From the NCBI GenBank assembly GCA_013115145.1, contig JAAPAO010000219.1, forward strand, positions 1-51,485: DNA of 51,485 nt, given 5' to 3'. Shown here piece after piece: positions 1-11,599 of this stretch. Position 1 is the stretch's first letter. Each line of letters opens with the position of its first letter. The DNA comes from Perkinsus chesapeaki. Its lineage: Eukaryota > Perkinsozoa > Perkinsida > Perkinsidae. The notes below the pieces were generated by a model that did not search any database, was not told the origin of the DNA, and saw nothing but the letters and a program-made list of their open reading frames with translations. Position numbers and translations under genes: made by a program.

Positions 1-119
1 TCCCAGGGTATATTGAAGTTACTAAAGCACCTCCCAGGGTATATTGAAGTTACTAAAGCACCTCCCAGGGTATATTGAAGTTACTAAAGCACCTCCCAGG
101 GTATATTGAAGTTACTAAA
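1..119. repeat. 31-bp tandem repeat, 3.8 copies
   Basis: Copies begin at 1, 32, 63 and 94; the last stops after 26 bases. The copies are identical over the whole stretch, so the array is recent or homogenised. It starts at the window edge, so the full copy number is unknown. Each unit contains GAAGTTACT, a core shared with the dispersed element at 149-196. Confidence 0.97.
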
Positions 120-148
120 CGAGAATCTTAACATAAACTTCGCTCGCC

Positions 149-196
149 TGTCGAAATAGAAGTTACTATTGTCGAAATAGGCATTGAAAAGGTGTA
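149..196 (+). repeat. Dispersed 48-bp repeat, copy 1
   Basis: This stretch matches 6721-6768 in the same orientation with about six differences in 48 bases. Both copies contain GAAGTTACTATTGTCGA. It lies just downstream of the tandem array and shares a 9-base core with that array. No coding function is visible. The rest of 120-540 holds no gene I can support. Confidence 0.75.
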
Positions 197-540
197 GTGA
201 CCAAACTTCAGTGCTTGAGCATGAAGCGGTTCCAACCAACTTACAACTCAATTCCAACCATATCCAGTGTATTGTTGTTGTCAACAACTTGTCGATAGTC
301 TTTCGGGTGGTTTTAAAGCAGTCTGCGATCTGTGCAGCTCCGTCTGGGCCATCTAAAGTTTAGATGTTTAGAGTCTAAACCGCCTCGTATGCCGCACACG
401 CTGTACCGCACAGCCTGTACGCATTAGCCCATCACTGATGGGCCATCACATGGTAGAACATAGATTAGGTGACAATTATAAGCAATTTTTTCACGCAGAA
501 ATGGAGCATATTTTTCATTCCTCATTACAAACCAAGTAAC

Positions 541-1335
541 GCGTCATTTCGCGTTCTAGTCGACAGCTGGCCGGCGATCGGTGACCTGGCGTCACCCCGC
601 CAGGTGACGCCGAACACAACACCTGTTGTGGGTCCAGATTGGTCCCCATCTTGCTATATTGCTGATCTCCCCACAACTTATTATGTCCTAAGGAATCGCT
701 GTACTTAGTACAGCGATTTCAACTCATTCCTGCATGAGCTGTGCAAGGCAAGAAAGATACGGTCCCTAACTTTCGCAATTTATCTGTCATCGGCTGATGG
801 TCACAAGGGCAAGCTTTTACTGGGTGGCGGTGATCCCAGAGTCTATAAGCATTCACTACGCTACGTCAAGTTCAACAGCCGTAGGGAGTACGAGGTCACA
901 TTGAGTAGCATGCAGGTTGGAGGTGGCTATCTTACTATTGGCATCAACCAGCATCTTCTACTGGATTCCGGGGACGGTTCTATTCGAGTCCCTCAGCTGT
1001 ATTTTGATGATTTAATAGCAAGCATTGCACAGCAAACACCTGAGGTGGGTGGAAGAAGAATTTCCTATACCTGGAATCCCGAGTTGGAGCTCTTTGCATT
1101 CCCATGCGAGTATTATTCTCTCCTGCCACCAATCACATGTTGGCTCGGTAACAAAGGAGATGTCCCTTTAACTCTCACCCACATAAACTAGGTATATTTA
1201 CTAGGTGGATGCTATCTTCTTTTTGGGAAAACTGCAGAATCGTCTTGGTCGTTCGGCGGCGAGACCTTCATTGGCAAGTATTTTGAGTTCCAGCAAGAAA
1301 GCAATCAGGTTGGTATCGCGGAACTATTTGGCTGA
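541..1335 (+). pseudogene. Pepsin-like aspartic protease, broken copy (C-terminal lobe)
   Basis: One reading frame aligns along its length with the minus-strand protease gene at 45834-47134. Shared landmarks are GGGDPRVY, SRREY, MQVGGG, the catalytic motif LLLDSG (Asp codon at 964-966), FPCEY, PPIT, LTH, a KYFEFQ stretch and a final TGA at 1333-1335. The frame is cut by TAG at 706-708 and TAG at 1189-1191. The second TAG falls where the paralogue has a tyrosine codon, so it looks like a point nonsense mutation, and homology resumes directly after it. The N-terminal lobe with the first catalytic Asp is missing or unrecognisable upstream of 541. An intact gene would act as a secreted or vesicular protease of family A1. 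I read this as a decayed paralogue. Confidence 0.82.
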
Positions 1336-2027
1336 TGTTGACCAGTACTGAACAGTAGACATGTGACCATTGGCATTTAAGCCGATGATCTTGAGCGTAC
1401 TGCCTTCCCTATACCTCAAGGCTTGCTGTAGCGAAGCTTAATTCTTGTCAACCCCAGCTCCAGAGGAGTGCTTAAAGGAGCCAGAAGGCTCATTTGTTGA
1501 GCTATTTTATCTGCATGTTGGACTCCAGCACATTATGTATGGCTGTGGTGTCAGCTGACTCGATGCTGAAGGTAGAAGTAGGCTCTGTTGGTGTATTGTT
1601 TTTTGTTAAAACTCAACACCGTCTAACTCTCTTTCTCGTTGATCTCTTAAGAGTGTGGAGTTTAGTGTCGGAGGCGAAAATAATTTAACGGTCAATGAGT
1701 ACCGAGTAACCCTGGCAGAGTTATTCTTATTTAATACGGAACGGTACGTAAAAGAAAGTGACAATATCATCCACTTCAGATGATGAACGACATGATACTG
1801 AGTTTGCCCTCTACCGAACGAATTACCAATGCTCGAGGGTTGAATATAAACGCAACACACGAAGGTAAAGTCATGTCGACACCTCAACTGAACACAGAGA
1901 GCCGGCAGCTGGCTCAGCTCTCCATTGCCAAACATCAGCTATAGGCCTTGAATTCTCGTCATATCCTCCCAAAACAACAAACGAGTCATTGCCTATCCTT
2001 GTGAGCGCTGCGTGATACCTGACAGTC
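1336..2027. other. No supported gene
   Basis: Short open frames occur on both strands, but none shows a recognisable motif or a convincing exon. I see no repeat or RNA gene here. Confidence 0.5.
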
Positions 2028-5000
2028 TCATTCGGAGGTGTGATGCCCACTTCTGAAATACCTTTTGGTCAGAGGGCCAGCCTGTGTGATTCTTGACCAT
2101 CTCTCATCCTCGTAGCACCATACATCGCTGAAGAGTGTCTCAGATCCACTTAGTTGCACCGAAACCGAACGGCCAACAATTAACGTTTCTATCGACTTAG
2201 ATGCTTTGCCAAAGCCACCAAAAATCAGAACCTGTCGAAACTAACCGTCCCAAGATGGTTGACTCGTTGAGAGGTGATTACTGCGTCAGCGCCCCACTCG
2301 TTAGCGCTATAGAGGTTTATAGAGCTTAATCCATACCGTGGATCCCAGGGCGCTGCTGTTAGCTGTTCCCAAATACCTACGAGGTCTTTCTTTGTTGATC
2401 TCCAAGGACTAGGGTACCCTTCCAGGCGACAGTGCAAATTTGGGCAGGGTGAGAAGTCTGTTTCCATTTCCACACCTCATTCGTGAATGACCCGTCGAAG
2501 CCACCAAACAGCAGGACCTGCTGCCATTCATAGAATGCTTTCGATAGGCTTTATAACCATACAGAGCCATCCATTAGCTCAGTTGCTGTTGCTCCACTCC
2601 TTGCAGAGAAGGGTGCTTTCGCTGTTAGTGAGACCCATTGACCTTGGAGCGACGGACGACAGGTTCTCTGAACATATATCGTTGACTATCTACTAGCTTC
2701 TGCCCGACCATTGAGCAGACGAGTGGGAAAGAAAACTACGTATTGCACGAACGGCGTTGTACTCACAGTTCCTGTTATAACAGCTTCACAATCAACTTCG
2801 AATTGAGCCAGATACCTGCAAAATTATCAATAATTTCCAGTAGGATGCACGAGGAAAATCGAGTTATACTCAAACAACTCATAACCTCCTCATGTGTATA
2901 AAGATATTGTTTTTAATTGGTAAAGTTCAAGTTGACACTGACCAAATACTCAAACCGAAGAATGTGCTCGAACAACTAAACTTCTGAAATGTGCCGTAAG
3001 TTGACCTACTTACTCGTTTTCGATAGCATACAAGTCTTCGGCAGCTGGCCCGTTCATGCTGTAGTCACTCTGCTGATGTGAACACGTAAAGGGTATCCAT
3101 CGCCAAACGTCGCCCAGTCTGCCTTCATGCTGTCCTCCGATGAGCATCACTGTGCCATCTAAGTGTGTAACTCATAGTTTGTTATAGCCCTGCTTGAAAC
3201 CTCTCAATGGCAGAGTGGCAACTTGTGTTCTCTCCTCCCACGGAGCCGGGCTCGCCAGTTCTGTCCACATTCCCGCCTGCATTGTTATACTATGGTTTCT
3301 AGCACGCATCATTCTGGGCGTCACTGAAGTCCACGGTTCCTAACGTTTGAGGTCAGCTTCAAGCCGAGTACAGCGTGTATGTTGTTAAAGGGCTACCTGC
3401 CATGCTGCAAAATGAATGGCATTTAGACCAACTTCGGTGCCCGAGTGTACTTCTGGAAGACTCATAGTAACCAAGTCATTTCCTGAAGACTTGACGTGGT
3501 TAATAACCACCAGATTTGCTCACCGTCAAGAACCAGCTGGAGCTGTAACGTGTCCCAGTGGAAATCGACGGCTATTCTGTACCAGAAGTCATACAGTATT
3601 AAATTAGGGGGGGTCATCCATGTACCTTTTAATATGAAGCATCACTCCGAGAAAGGCGGTATCTTAGGAACACAGATAGTACGTGAGCAGGCCATTTGCT
3701 ATACACGAGCGAGTCTTATAGCGAATGGAACTAGCCGTACTTATCACACAGCCGGTGAGCTGTAGTCTTCCTTCCACTGTGGTGCGGAGTTGAACCTAAC
3801 AATCACACAGCATAGATTAAGAGACACCGCCTAAGTGGCTTGGCGAGCCTCCCCGACTCCAAGGGGGGACTCCCGTAGCTAGATTCTCTACCCAGTGGTT
3901 TTGTGCGTCACTAATACAGAGATAATCTCGAACGCATTTCCACAAAAAGACCCTCAGAATTGAATATCTCTTCATCCCTTACTGTGCAATTGATAGAGCC
4001 TATCTCGAAGCTGAGGGCTAATGCATCCAAGCTGCCACCAGATATCCTGAGGGATCACATTTTGCTGGCTCAGTTAAGACACGCGATCTTGCTACTTACA
4101 TCACGTTAGTCTCGAATCTCCTACATCTTTGTAATGTTGGATCAATGATAATTCGTCTCCCTACTGGGCCAGCGTCAGTTATGCCTGAAGGCACGTGGTT
4201 CAGCAGTAGACCAGGCTATCAGAAGTATCAACGTTTTCCACCGGTTTACGCTGACTCAATCTTATGTGGCTCCGAGAGGATCGGCGTTCAACCAGTAGCA
4301 TACCGACAAACCACAGTCTACTACTACTATGAGTACGACTAACTACAACTAACTACAACCAACTACAGCTAACTAGAAGTGCACAAGGCAAGATGCGGTG
4401 AACTGGAGTCTGACTAAGTCCAAAGGGCGTCGGACAATAAACTGGAACAACAACAACACACCACAGTAGCAGGTTATGGCAAGTACTATTTCTTTTATAT
4501 GGGTTCGTCAAGCGGGACTCTGTTTCTTACGAAGCGCACACGTACATTCGATAAGACTGTTATCGACGCTGCATCCTCGTGGGTCAACACCGAGCAGCTG
4601 AGATCGAGCACTCATGATCTAAAAAAGATGGAAGCGCGCTCAACGTCAGTAACGGGGGGGCGAACCCTGAGAGACAACAACTTGTGATAGTGCTACGTTG
4701 AGTTGCCTTCGGAGCGGCTCGCGTGTCCACAGCCACACATCGTTCTTCATTTCGCCAGCAAAACCTCCGAGTAGCATAACCTGCTGAGCACGTCCTGCTC
4801 ATAAAGTAAAGGCTGCTAGTCGACAAGAAGAAACCAGAAGAACTATTTTTAATTCGTCTTCGGTAGCGGAATATAGTGGCGAAATATAACTGAGAGACAC
4901 CAAATTCAGGGCAGCCAGGAGATTATGATGCCAAAGCCAGATTTATGCACCGACGCTGGTTCCCAGTATCAGCTCCACCACCTTCACCATATCTGAATAG

Positions 5001-5506
5001 TCTCACATGGTCTCTGCTACTGGCATCCGCAACACGAACGGCACTGTGGCCGAGTCGAGGAGACCAAGGTGTACCCGCGGCCGGCAATTTAAACTCTTTC
5101 CAGGACCCTCCTCGAGCATCATAAGTATCCGGTGGACCGAAGTCACGGGTAACTAATACAAACTGATGGATGGTGATGATGCCGGATGCCTGTGAAGCCT
5201 CTAAAACAATTTATCGTATCGTAGCATTCTGTTCAAAGATGAGCAATATGTTTATGTAGTGAAACTGGAATTTGCTCCATGACAAACAGCTGTTCTCACG
5301 GTTATCATCCAACTGTGAGTTCCTACTGGGAGGGTACCATAGCCACACGTCATTCTTGCGCGAAGTCGTGTCGAAGCCACCTGATGAGCGAAGCTGCGGT
5401 GCTCTATTTTCTAAAGCACGGCCCCACCAAGGAGCAGGATTGCACCGTCGCTGAGGGTAACGGCTTGCGCTTGCGATCTTGGTGTCGGTGGGAATACAGG
5501 CGTTAT
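2028..5506 (-). CDS. Kelch-repeat (beta-propeller) protein gene, intron-rich, possibly decaying
   Basis: At least five separated minus-strand exons each encode a kelch blade with a hydrophobic run, double glycine and a distal DVW or EVW. They are AILLLGGFD with NDVWLW (5428-5506 joined to an exon starting at 5380; the intron splits the first Gly codon), VMLLGGFAGE with NDVWLW (about 4793-4690), VMLIGGQ with GDVWRW (about 3290-3014, followed by a perfect GTAAGT donor), VLLFGGFDG with NEVWKW (about 2520-2400) and VLIFGGFGK with SDVWCYE (2028-2231, ending in TGA). A weaker blade start lies near 5060-4950. Kelch blades form beta-propellers that bind partner proteins; substrate and location are unknown. 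One blade has TGA in frame at 3172-3174, so the gene may be broken or my exon limits may be wrong. Exons at 5847-6594 upstream may be its N-terminus. Confidence 0.7.
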
Positions 5507-5846
5507 CTACGGAGTAGAAGTAGCTCAGGTGAGTCACACTAGGTAGATAAATAAGTAACGAATAATATCATAAGAGCAACCTATCAAATTGCCTTGTGGG
5601 ATCAGAGACATTAAAGCTCGACATCGACTGGCTCTCACCTCGGTCCACTGTGGTTCACACCCATCAGTTTCAGTAACCAAAGAACCTTCGACACACCTTA
5701 TTCTTATGACACCTCTATAATTCTCATTCACCGATCCACACAATCTCTCACCTGCACGACTGCCAATATTAAGGACTGATATGAGCTTGATAAACGGCTT
5801 GAAATTAATACATTCTGGACGCCGCTTAGAGTCACTCCTGTGAGAT

Positions 5847-6594
5847 TTAGCGATTCCCAGAACTGGTTATGACGTGCACAGGTACGGTACGCGGCTTACT
5901 GTAGGCACGGTCAGGTGCATCCGATATATCATCCCATGGACTAGAACTGATCATCTCAAAGGGGGGTGTAACTGTGCCAGTAACAGGACCTAGCGTCACA
6001 GACGCCGATCTGTAGATACCACAAGTTTGGCCTGACATGAACACTTCATGTTCGACTGGTCTGGAGCACGAACCGGTGCAGTTGACAGCGGCGCTCAACT
6101 TGCCATCTGTACAACTTAGCGTGATAATGCCGGACCATCCAGTCTTAATACTGGAACACTGACGGTTCTGGTATTGGCCTAAGGATAAATAGGTCCAACG
6201 AAGCCCGGTCACTAAAATGGAGATCAGGCATAGCAGGAGTTCATTGAAGTGTCGTACGATCTCAGGTGAATACAGAGGACTCTCCAAATTGCAGCATCCC
6301 TGGTGACCACAGCTCGCCTCTCCCAATTTAAGAGCTCTCTTGACTAGCGAGGAAAAAGATCTCTGATTTCGGCTTGACTTGCGATGGTAAGGCGCATACG
6401 AGCGATTACGTTGTTGTCCAGCATAGCGTTATGTTACGATCGACGAGCTTACCATGCAAGAGTTCACTTGTTGCAGAAATATACTGTTCTACTCCACCCA
6501 CATTTACGTTGACTGCAAGAGATGTTCTACACGGTAGCTCCCCACTGTAAACTGTATGAAGGAAGACGAACACCAATGATTGACTTATGCTCAT
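5847..6594 (-). CDS. Candidate signal-peptide, membrane and Cys-rich exons, perhaps the 5' end of the kelch gene
   Basis: A minus-strand ATG at 6594 opens a short frame with a hydrophobic run (SLVFVFLHTVYSG) that could be a signal peptide. It ends near 6406 at a possible GT donor. A second frame, 5847-6326, contains a hydrophobic segment (LLLCLISILV) followed by a region with paired cysteines (LSCTDGK, NCTGSC, GQTCG) typical of extracellular modules. I do not recognise a named domain. Both frames run in the same direction as the kelch exons that start about 340 bp further on, so a secreted or surface protein with a kelch C-terminus is possible. Whether these exons join each other or the kelch exons is inference only. 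Confidence 0.35.
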
Positions 6595-6720
6595 GTGAAA
6601 TGAAACTGATCTCTTTAGAGTATGCAACACGCCTAGTTATCCCTGCACTACGACACGATGACTGCTCGACTACACCTTTCAAAGCCTAGTTCGACAATAG
6701 TAGCTTCGATTTCTACGAGC

Positions 6721-6768
6721 TATCGAAATTGAAGTTACTATTGTCGAGATAGGCTTTGGAAAGGTGTA
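6721..6768 (+). repeat. Dispersed 48-bp repeat, copy 2
   Basis: This is the second copy of the element at 149-196, in the same orientation and about 6.6 kb away. It lies in the gap between the Cys-rich exons and the TIR-like gene. The surrounding 6600-7170 shows no supported gene. Confidence 0.75.
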
Positions 6769-7170
6769 CTCGTTTGCTCATCCATCAGTATTGAGCTTCG
6801 AACTACTGTCCGGTAACCAGTATCTAAGCGAGGTTCCTAATTAAAGGAGATCAAAGTATGAAATATCACTTCGTGTCAGAATTGTGCAGTGGTATTTTTG
6901 CCTGGTTTACGGTATCAGTATGCCACAAGAACAACGATAGTCGCGACTAGGTGGTTCTCACATTAACAGCTCACTCCTGGATGGCTTGGTTAACCACCAT
7001 GACTCTGCTCCAACACAACAACATGAGTAATAAAAATACTAACCTTACATATAATTTGATGAAAAGGAGTCCAAAGACGACACAGGCGGGTATCAAACCG
7101 GCGGTAGACTACAAAAATGAGGTTGCACTTCAGTAGCGTCGCAATTTTGGTAGAAGCTCATCCAAACGCA

Positions 7171-8646
7171 TCATCGCAGATTGGCAGGCAGATCGGACGT
7201 GAACGTCTGTTGCACGATGATAGTAGACAAAAGTGACAGAGAGAGGGTGAAGGCCCATTGGAGACTTCCGGAAGGGCCCCCATCAGAGATCAGTAGTTGG
7301 GACGGCATTTGGCAGTCGAAGAGCAGGCTGTTAAGCTCTTCAGAGTTGTAGAAGACGAAAAAACTTACAATGACGAGGCAGCAGCGACGTACGTAGTGTA
7401 AGAACGAACCCTTAGAGCTGGCTAGCTTACTCCCAATGACCATCAATAAAGAGGTACGACAACACACAAGACTCAAAAGCAACATGGCGCCAAGGGACTT
7501 GACTACTGCAATGGGTACATCATGAAGTACACCAGCGGGATATGTGCTTAAGGAGATCTCATTCAAATATAACACTTGTTGAGCAAGAATGCGAACGATC
7601 GCACTACAAGAAAGAAGTATATAAGGCAGCGATAGGACACGTAACGCGGTCTCAGATACAAGCCAAGGAGGTAGATCATTATCACTCTCAGGCCTCATCC
7701 AGATACCGCGTAGGACAGCATCGAAATTTTTCAGGGAACCATAAGAATCAACAATCTTTTTTTTGAGAGCAACCTCGTCACCGCGGTCTGAGCACTTGGC
7801 CTGATCGCTATCAACATTCTTCAGAGATTGGTAAAACTCTTGTGCTTCATCACCAACCCTGTATGCGCCTTCAGCGGTGGAAACCACCATTACCAACCAC
7901 ATGAGAAATCGTACAGCGCGAAGAGGATAGAGATCCTCTCCCCAGAGTAATACAAGACACACTAGAGTGTTAGACATAAATATATAGGCGAAGTCACATG
8001 TCAGCATAACACAACAGATTAACATATGCTTCATATGAACTGTTACAACATCCTCTATTGAATGAGTTTCAAGGAACACCGCCAACTCATAAATACACCA
8101 AAGTCTATCAACATAGTCTGAAGACCATAAGATAATAAGCTTATCAGAGCGACGGACATATTCTGACAACATTGATATGCCGTGCACTCCCCCAATGGGG
8201 TCTGCTTCGGTTATACAACATTTGTCTAGAAATGCTATTAGGCGCCTACGGTGCAATAATGGTGCAACAATAAGGACGCATAGAAGACCGGTAAAGCTGA
8301 AAGCAACGATAAAAGTATCCAGACACCACCTCGGCGAGCACGCAAGTGTGAGGCTTGTCATGGCCAGGGTAGAGAGGACCATAATTTTAGTAGCAAACAA
8401 GACGTAGAACGACATCACAACAGACAGGTGCTTCTCAGGACCACTAGCAGACCAAGAGTGGCTCAGAAACACGTCCAGCTGCTGAACGTCAGAAGTATAC
8501 GGCAACTCATTTGGAGCCCTGTCTTTTTCAAGGAGCATCGACCTGTTCCAAACGATACCCGATAGTGAGGCACCTCGGAGGTTGAAGGAGATTCTGCCCC
8601 GAGGCTCGACGGAACTCCGTAGATCACTGTGTAACAACATGGACAT
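7171..8646 (-). CDS. Multi-pass membrane protein with a split TIR-like domain
   Basis: This is an uninterrupted 491-codon frame. The first ATG after the upstream in-frame stop (8725-8727) is at 8646, so I start there. Residues 58-65 read DVFLSHSW, the first strand and box-1-like motif of TIR-type domains. About 70 residues holding two predicted membrane helices (near 76-98 and 113-131) follow. Then come FLDKCCI (about 139), SDKLIILWSSDYVDR and LWCIYELAVFLE (182-193), which match the later part of the TIR-like domain seen in proteins of dinoflagellates and stramenopiles. Four to six further hydrophobic segments run to the end. The family's role is not established; TIR domains elsewhere serve in signalling or NAD cleavage. 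I cannot assign the usual catalytic Glu, although E185 in WCIYEL sits where one could be. No intron is needed. Confidence 0.75.
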   Translation of the reverse strand: MSMLLHSDLRSSVEPRGRISFNLRGASLSGIVWNRSMLLEKDRAPNELPYTSDVQQLDVFLSHSWSASGPEKHLSVVMSFYVLFATKIMVLSTLAMTSLTLACSPRWCLDTFIVAFSFTGLLCVLIVAPLLHRRRLIAFLDKCCITEADPIGGVHGISMLSEYVRRSDKLIILWSSDYVDRLWCIYELAVFLETHSIEDVVTVHMKHMLICCVMLTCDFAYIFMSNTLVCLVLLWGEDLYPLRAVRFLMWLVMVVSTAEGAYRVGDEAQEFYQSLKNVDSDQAKCSDRGDEVALKKKIVDSYGSLKNFDAVLRGIWMRPESDNDLPPWLVSETALRVLSLPYILLSCSAIVRILAQQVLYLNEISLSTYPAGVLHDVPIAVVKSLGAMLLLSLVCCRTSLLMVIGSKLASSKGSFLHYVRRCCLVIVSFFVFYNSEELNSLLFDCQMPSQLLISDGGPSGSLQWAFTLSLSLLSTIIVQQTFTSDLPANLR

Positions 8647-8727
8647 TATCCAGAAAGTCCTTGAAGGCCGGGAATAAGCTGCCAAGGGAGTCACCAAAAG
8701 ACCTGCTAAAGAGGCGTCCTTTCCTCA

Positions 8728-11599
8728 GGAAGCAGATTTTCCCACCCTATTGGCGCTTAGCTACCGTCTATTCGCCAAATGTAGTGATTGCGCCACGGGA
8801 CCGACTATCGGCGATATTTCAAGGTCGATGCACAAGAAAGGGTTTGCATCATCAGGAAAGCCTTCTCCAGCTCAGTTGCAAGAGCATTTCTTCCGTAAGA
8901 CTGGATAAGGGCCTCACAGCTTACTGAGGAAGCCCTATTCGAAGTTGTGACATACCTGCACGCATACGCAATATCCGCTATTAGTGGTCACCCGTATTTG
9001 ATCGGAACTAGGGCCTAATGTAGCGTCACCGTGTCGGAGGAGCGTTAGGCACGTAAGGAAGACATAACATAGTAACCAAGGGCTTTCAGAGCCTATTGTC
9101 GAGCGAATACATCATGGCCTTTAGCTAAGTTCCTTCTGGAAGGGCAGCGATACGCCCTATTCTCGAGGGAACCACCTGAGTAGTTGCTAGGATCTGTATT
9201 TAAGCGGACCGACGAAGAGTCGCAACTTGCAGTGGGATATTTTTATCATGTACCGTTTCTTAAGGGTATTAGAAGTTGCGAAAATGTCTTCCTTGAGGAA
9301 TCATTCCTCCTCAGTTTATCACCAGAAATACCGAAGACTCCTCCGTGACAGGTGCTTACTGCCTGATACGCCGCCTCACAGCCTTAGGGCTTGAATCACC
9401 GCCTTATGAGAGAAGAGTCTCAAATCATGTGGACCCCGTTCGAACAAAGCAAGAATCAAACACTTCTTCCCACTCGGTCACCAATGCTAATTTGCAACTG
9501 CGCGTTATGTCACGTTACTATGTGGTATCCGACGAATGATATTGAGGGTCTATGAGGAACCTGGACGTGATTGCAGTACCATGCGTCTCAATCGCTTGTG
9601 GAGCTCCCGTGACGCTTTTCTTAGGGAATGCCGAATGACGGTATTTAAATTACAATAGACTAAGTTATGAAAGCAGGACCTCTCCACCAAGCCTTGGTGG
9701 CCAAGGTATCCCTAGTTTACAGTAGCATGCGCGATAGGATTATGTCGTGGGGGGATCATAGACTTTTCCCACTCGACCAATATAAAATTATAAATAGCAA
9801 ACTTTCGTACCGGTAGCATCAGTGATACCTACCATTGCAGCAACACGGGTGTGATACAATGCCACAGCAGCTTCACGTGAGAGCTTCCTTCAGGCCCTTG
9901 ACTGTACCTCCCCAGTTTATGAGGATGGTGGCTCGTCGAGTCTGACGATGCGATATAGTGTTATGGTACACTATGTGTCTTTAGTAGCTAGACTTAAGGG
10001 AGCTTTCTGTATTGGGATGGTCCCCTTGCACCCTGCTGGAAACGAGTATACTCCTACGACTACGATAATTCAGGTAACTATTCCAATCAGCTCTCGTAAG
10101 GTGTAAGATATCGTAGTTTTCCAGTGTTCACTATACCGCAGTCACTAACTTCGGATTGAAACGGTCTTTAATTACGAGCAATCATGATACAGCAATCACG
10201 TCTCCCTGCTCTAAGGCTACTAACATTTTACCTGCATTTCGGGTGAAACGATTGCACGTCAGTGCAGAGATGCAAAAAATGGGTTCGCCCCCGCAGACCA
10301 CCAAAATCTGAGCTGAATTGCAAGAATCCTAGAGAAGGACATCAACTGTTGCCACTTCTTTCACTTTTCCTACAAATCCTCCACCTTGAAAAGTAATACA
10401 ACCGGCGCGACCACCAAGTCGAACAAAGGTCCACTCGAACCGAAGGTCGTTTATAGAGATTCAATATTGATATTTTGCATCTCCTCATCGTTTTTCGTTG
10501 TCCATGAGCCATCGTGCATGGTTCCCTCGAACCGTCGACACAACTTTCGTACTCATAACAATGTTCCCATTCTGCTTCACAGTTTTACTGCACAAAACTG
10601 GGTGTTCTTTCAGGAGACTCCACTTCATGACCTTGCTGTTATTATCGCGATTTTCAGGGGACCATCAGAGGCGCACTATTACTATGCTTCGATCTAGTTG
10701 TGCTGATGCTACACTATTACGAGCTCAAGCGGGATTGGCCGCGTTGCCATTCGGTGCACCATACAGCAACAGTATAGATGTTAAACAGGGGTCGTTCAAT
10801 CAACCGATTTTGAAATTCAGAGTCGATTTCAGAACTGCTTTTTACACATAGAATGCGATGCTAGAATAAGTTCAATGAAAATGGGTAAACTCTCGTAAGT
10901 TGCGTAGTACGCCCAGTTCGAGCAATACACTTCCGGACTATAAACTCAACAACCACCCGCATCGCCGCATCGAACAACGTGTCACACCGCACAAGTATCA
11001 TTCCAGCAAACTACACCCTTCATACCGAACACTATGCAGGCGAGGGGAACTAAAGCCGTGGCACTCAGGAGTCAACAGAGGTTCACTTATTTTGCTGCTA
11101 AGCAATTCTTAGTTGTTCCGTGAAACTGACAGAAGGACTGCCGATTATAACTCCTAAACTGGCCGAACCGACAGAAATTCCATCCAACTTGTGGAACCGC
11201 AGGGGAAAATAAGGTCAGAGGAAGAGGCTCTTCCGGAGGGCATTTGGGTCCTCACAGTATGTCTGACATACTATTTCTTATCATTTATCAGCCGCCTTTA
11301 GCTCGACACCCTTCCTTGTCGTGAAATTATGACCGATCGTACAATATGTTCGTCCTATTCGTGCCCGATTACTCCTCACTTCCTGTGCGCGTCTCGATTG
11401 ACCTTTTAAACTGCGAACTCAACCGCCTATCCATCCAGCTGTGGGGAAAAGTGTTTTACAAAAATGGGACGTAGTAGAAATTTTGAGAGAGAATATGTCG
11501 CTAGAGCACGGAGCGACATCAGATACCTTCCTCGTCCAATCGACGTTCCTCTATGTCTCCCGAAACCCAACCCGTCCCTTCTCGTTGAAACGTTATATT
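8728..11599. other. No secure gene; possible PPR-like fragment on the minus strand
   Basis: About 2.9 kb without a gene I can defend. On the minus strand near 8938-8810 a frame reads ALIQSYGRN then LEKAFLMMQ, which resembles one pentatricopeptide repeat, but neighbouring repeats are not visible. Other frames (10386-10851 on +, and stretches on - between 10140 and 10850) are open for 40 to 60 codons without recognisable motifs. No tandem repeat or RNA gene is evident. Confidence 0.35.

Noticed and set aside
1-119. Tandem array considered as a CRISPR or telomeric repeat
   Set aside because: There are no unique spacers between units, and the unit does not resemble a telomere motif.
5272-5542. 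Two plus-strand frames of 60-87 codons
   Set aside because: They overlap minus-strand kelch exons with clear blade motifs and are shadows.
10138-10850. A minus-strand frame with long open stretches in which nearly all stops are TGA, suggesting stop-codon reassignment
   Set aside because: The genes I trust here use TGA as a normal stop, no homology supports the frame, and the number of stops is not far below chance.
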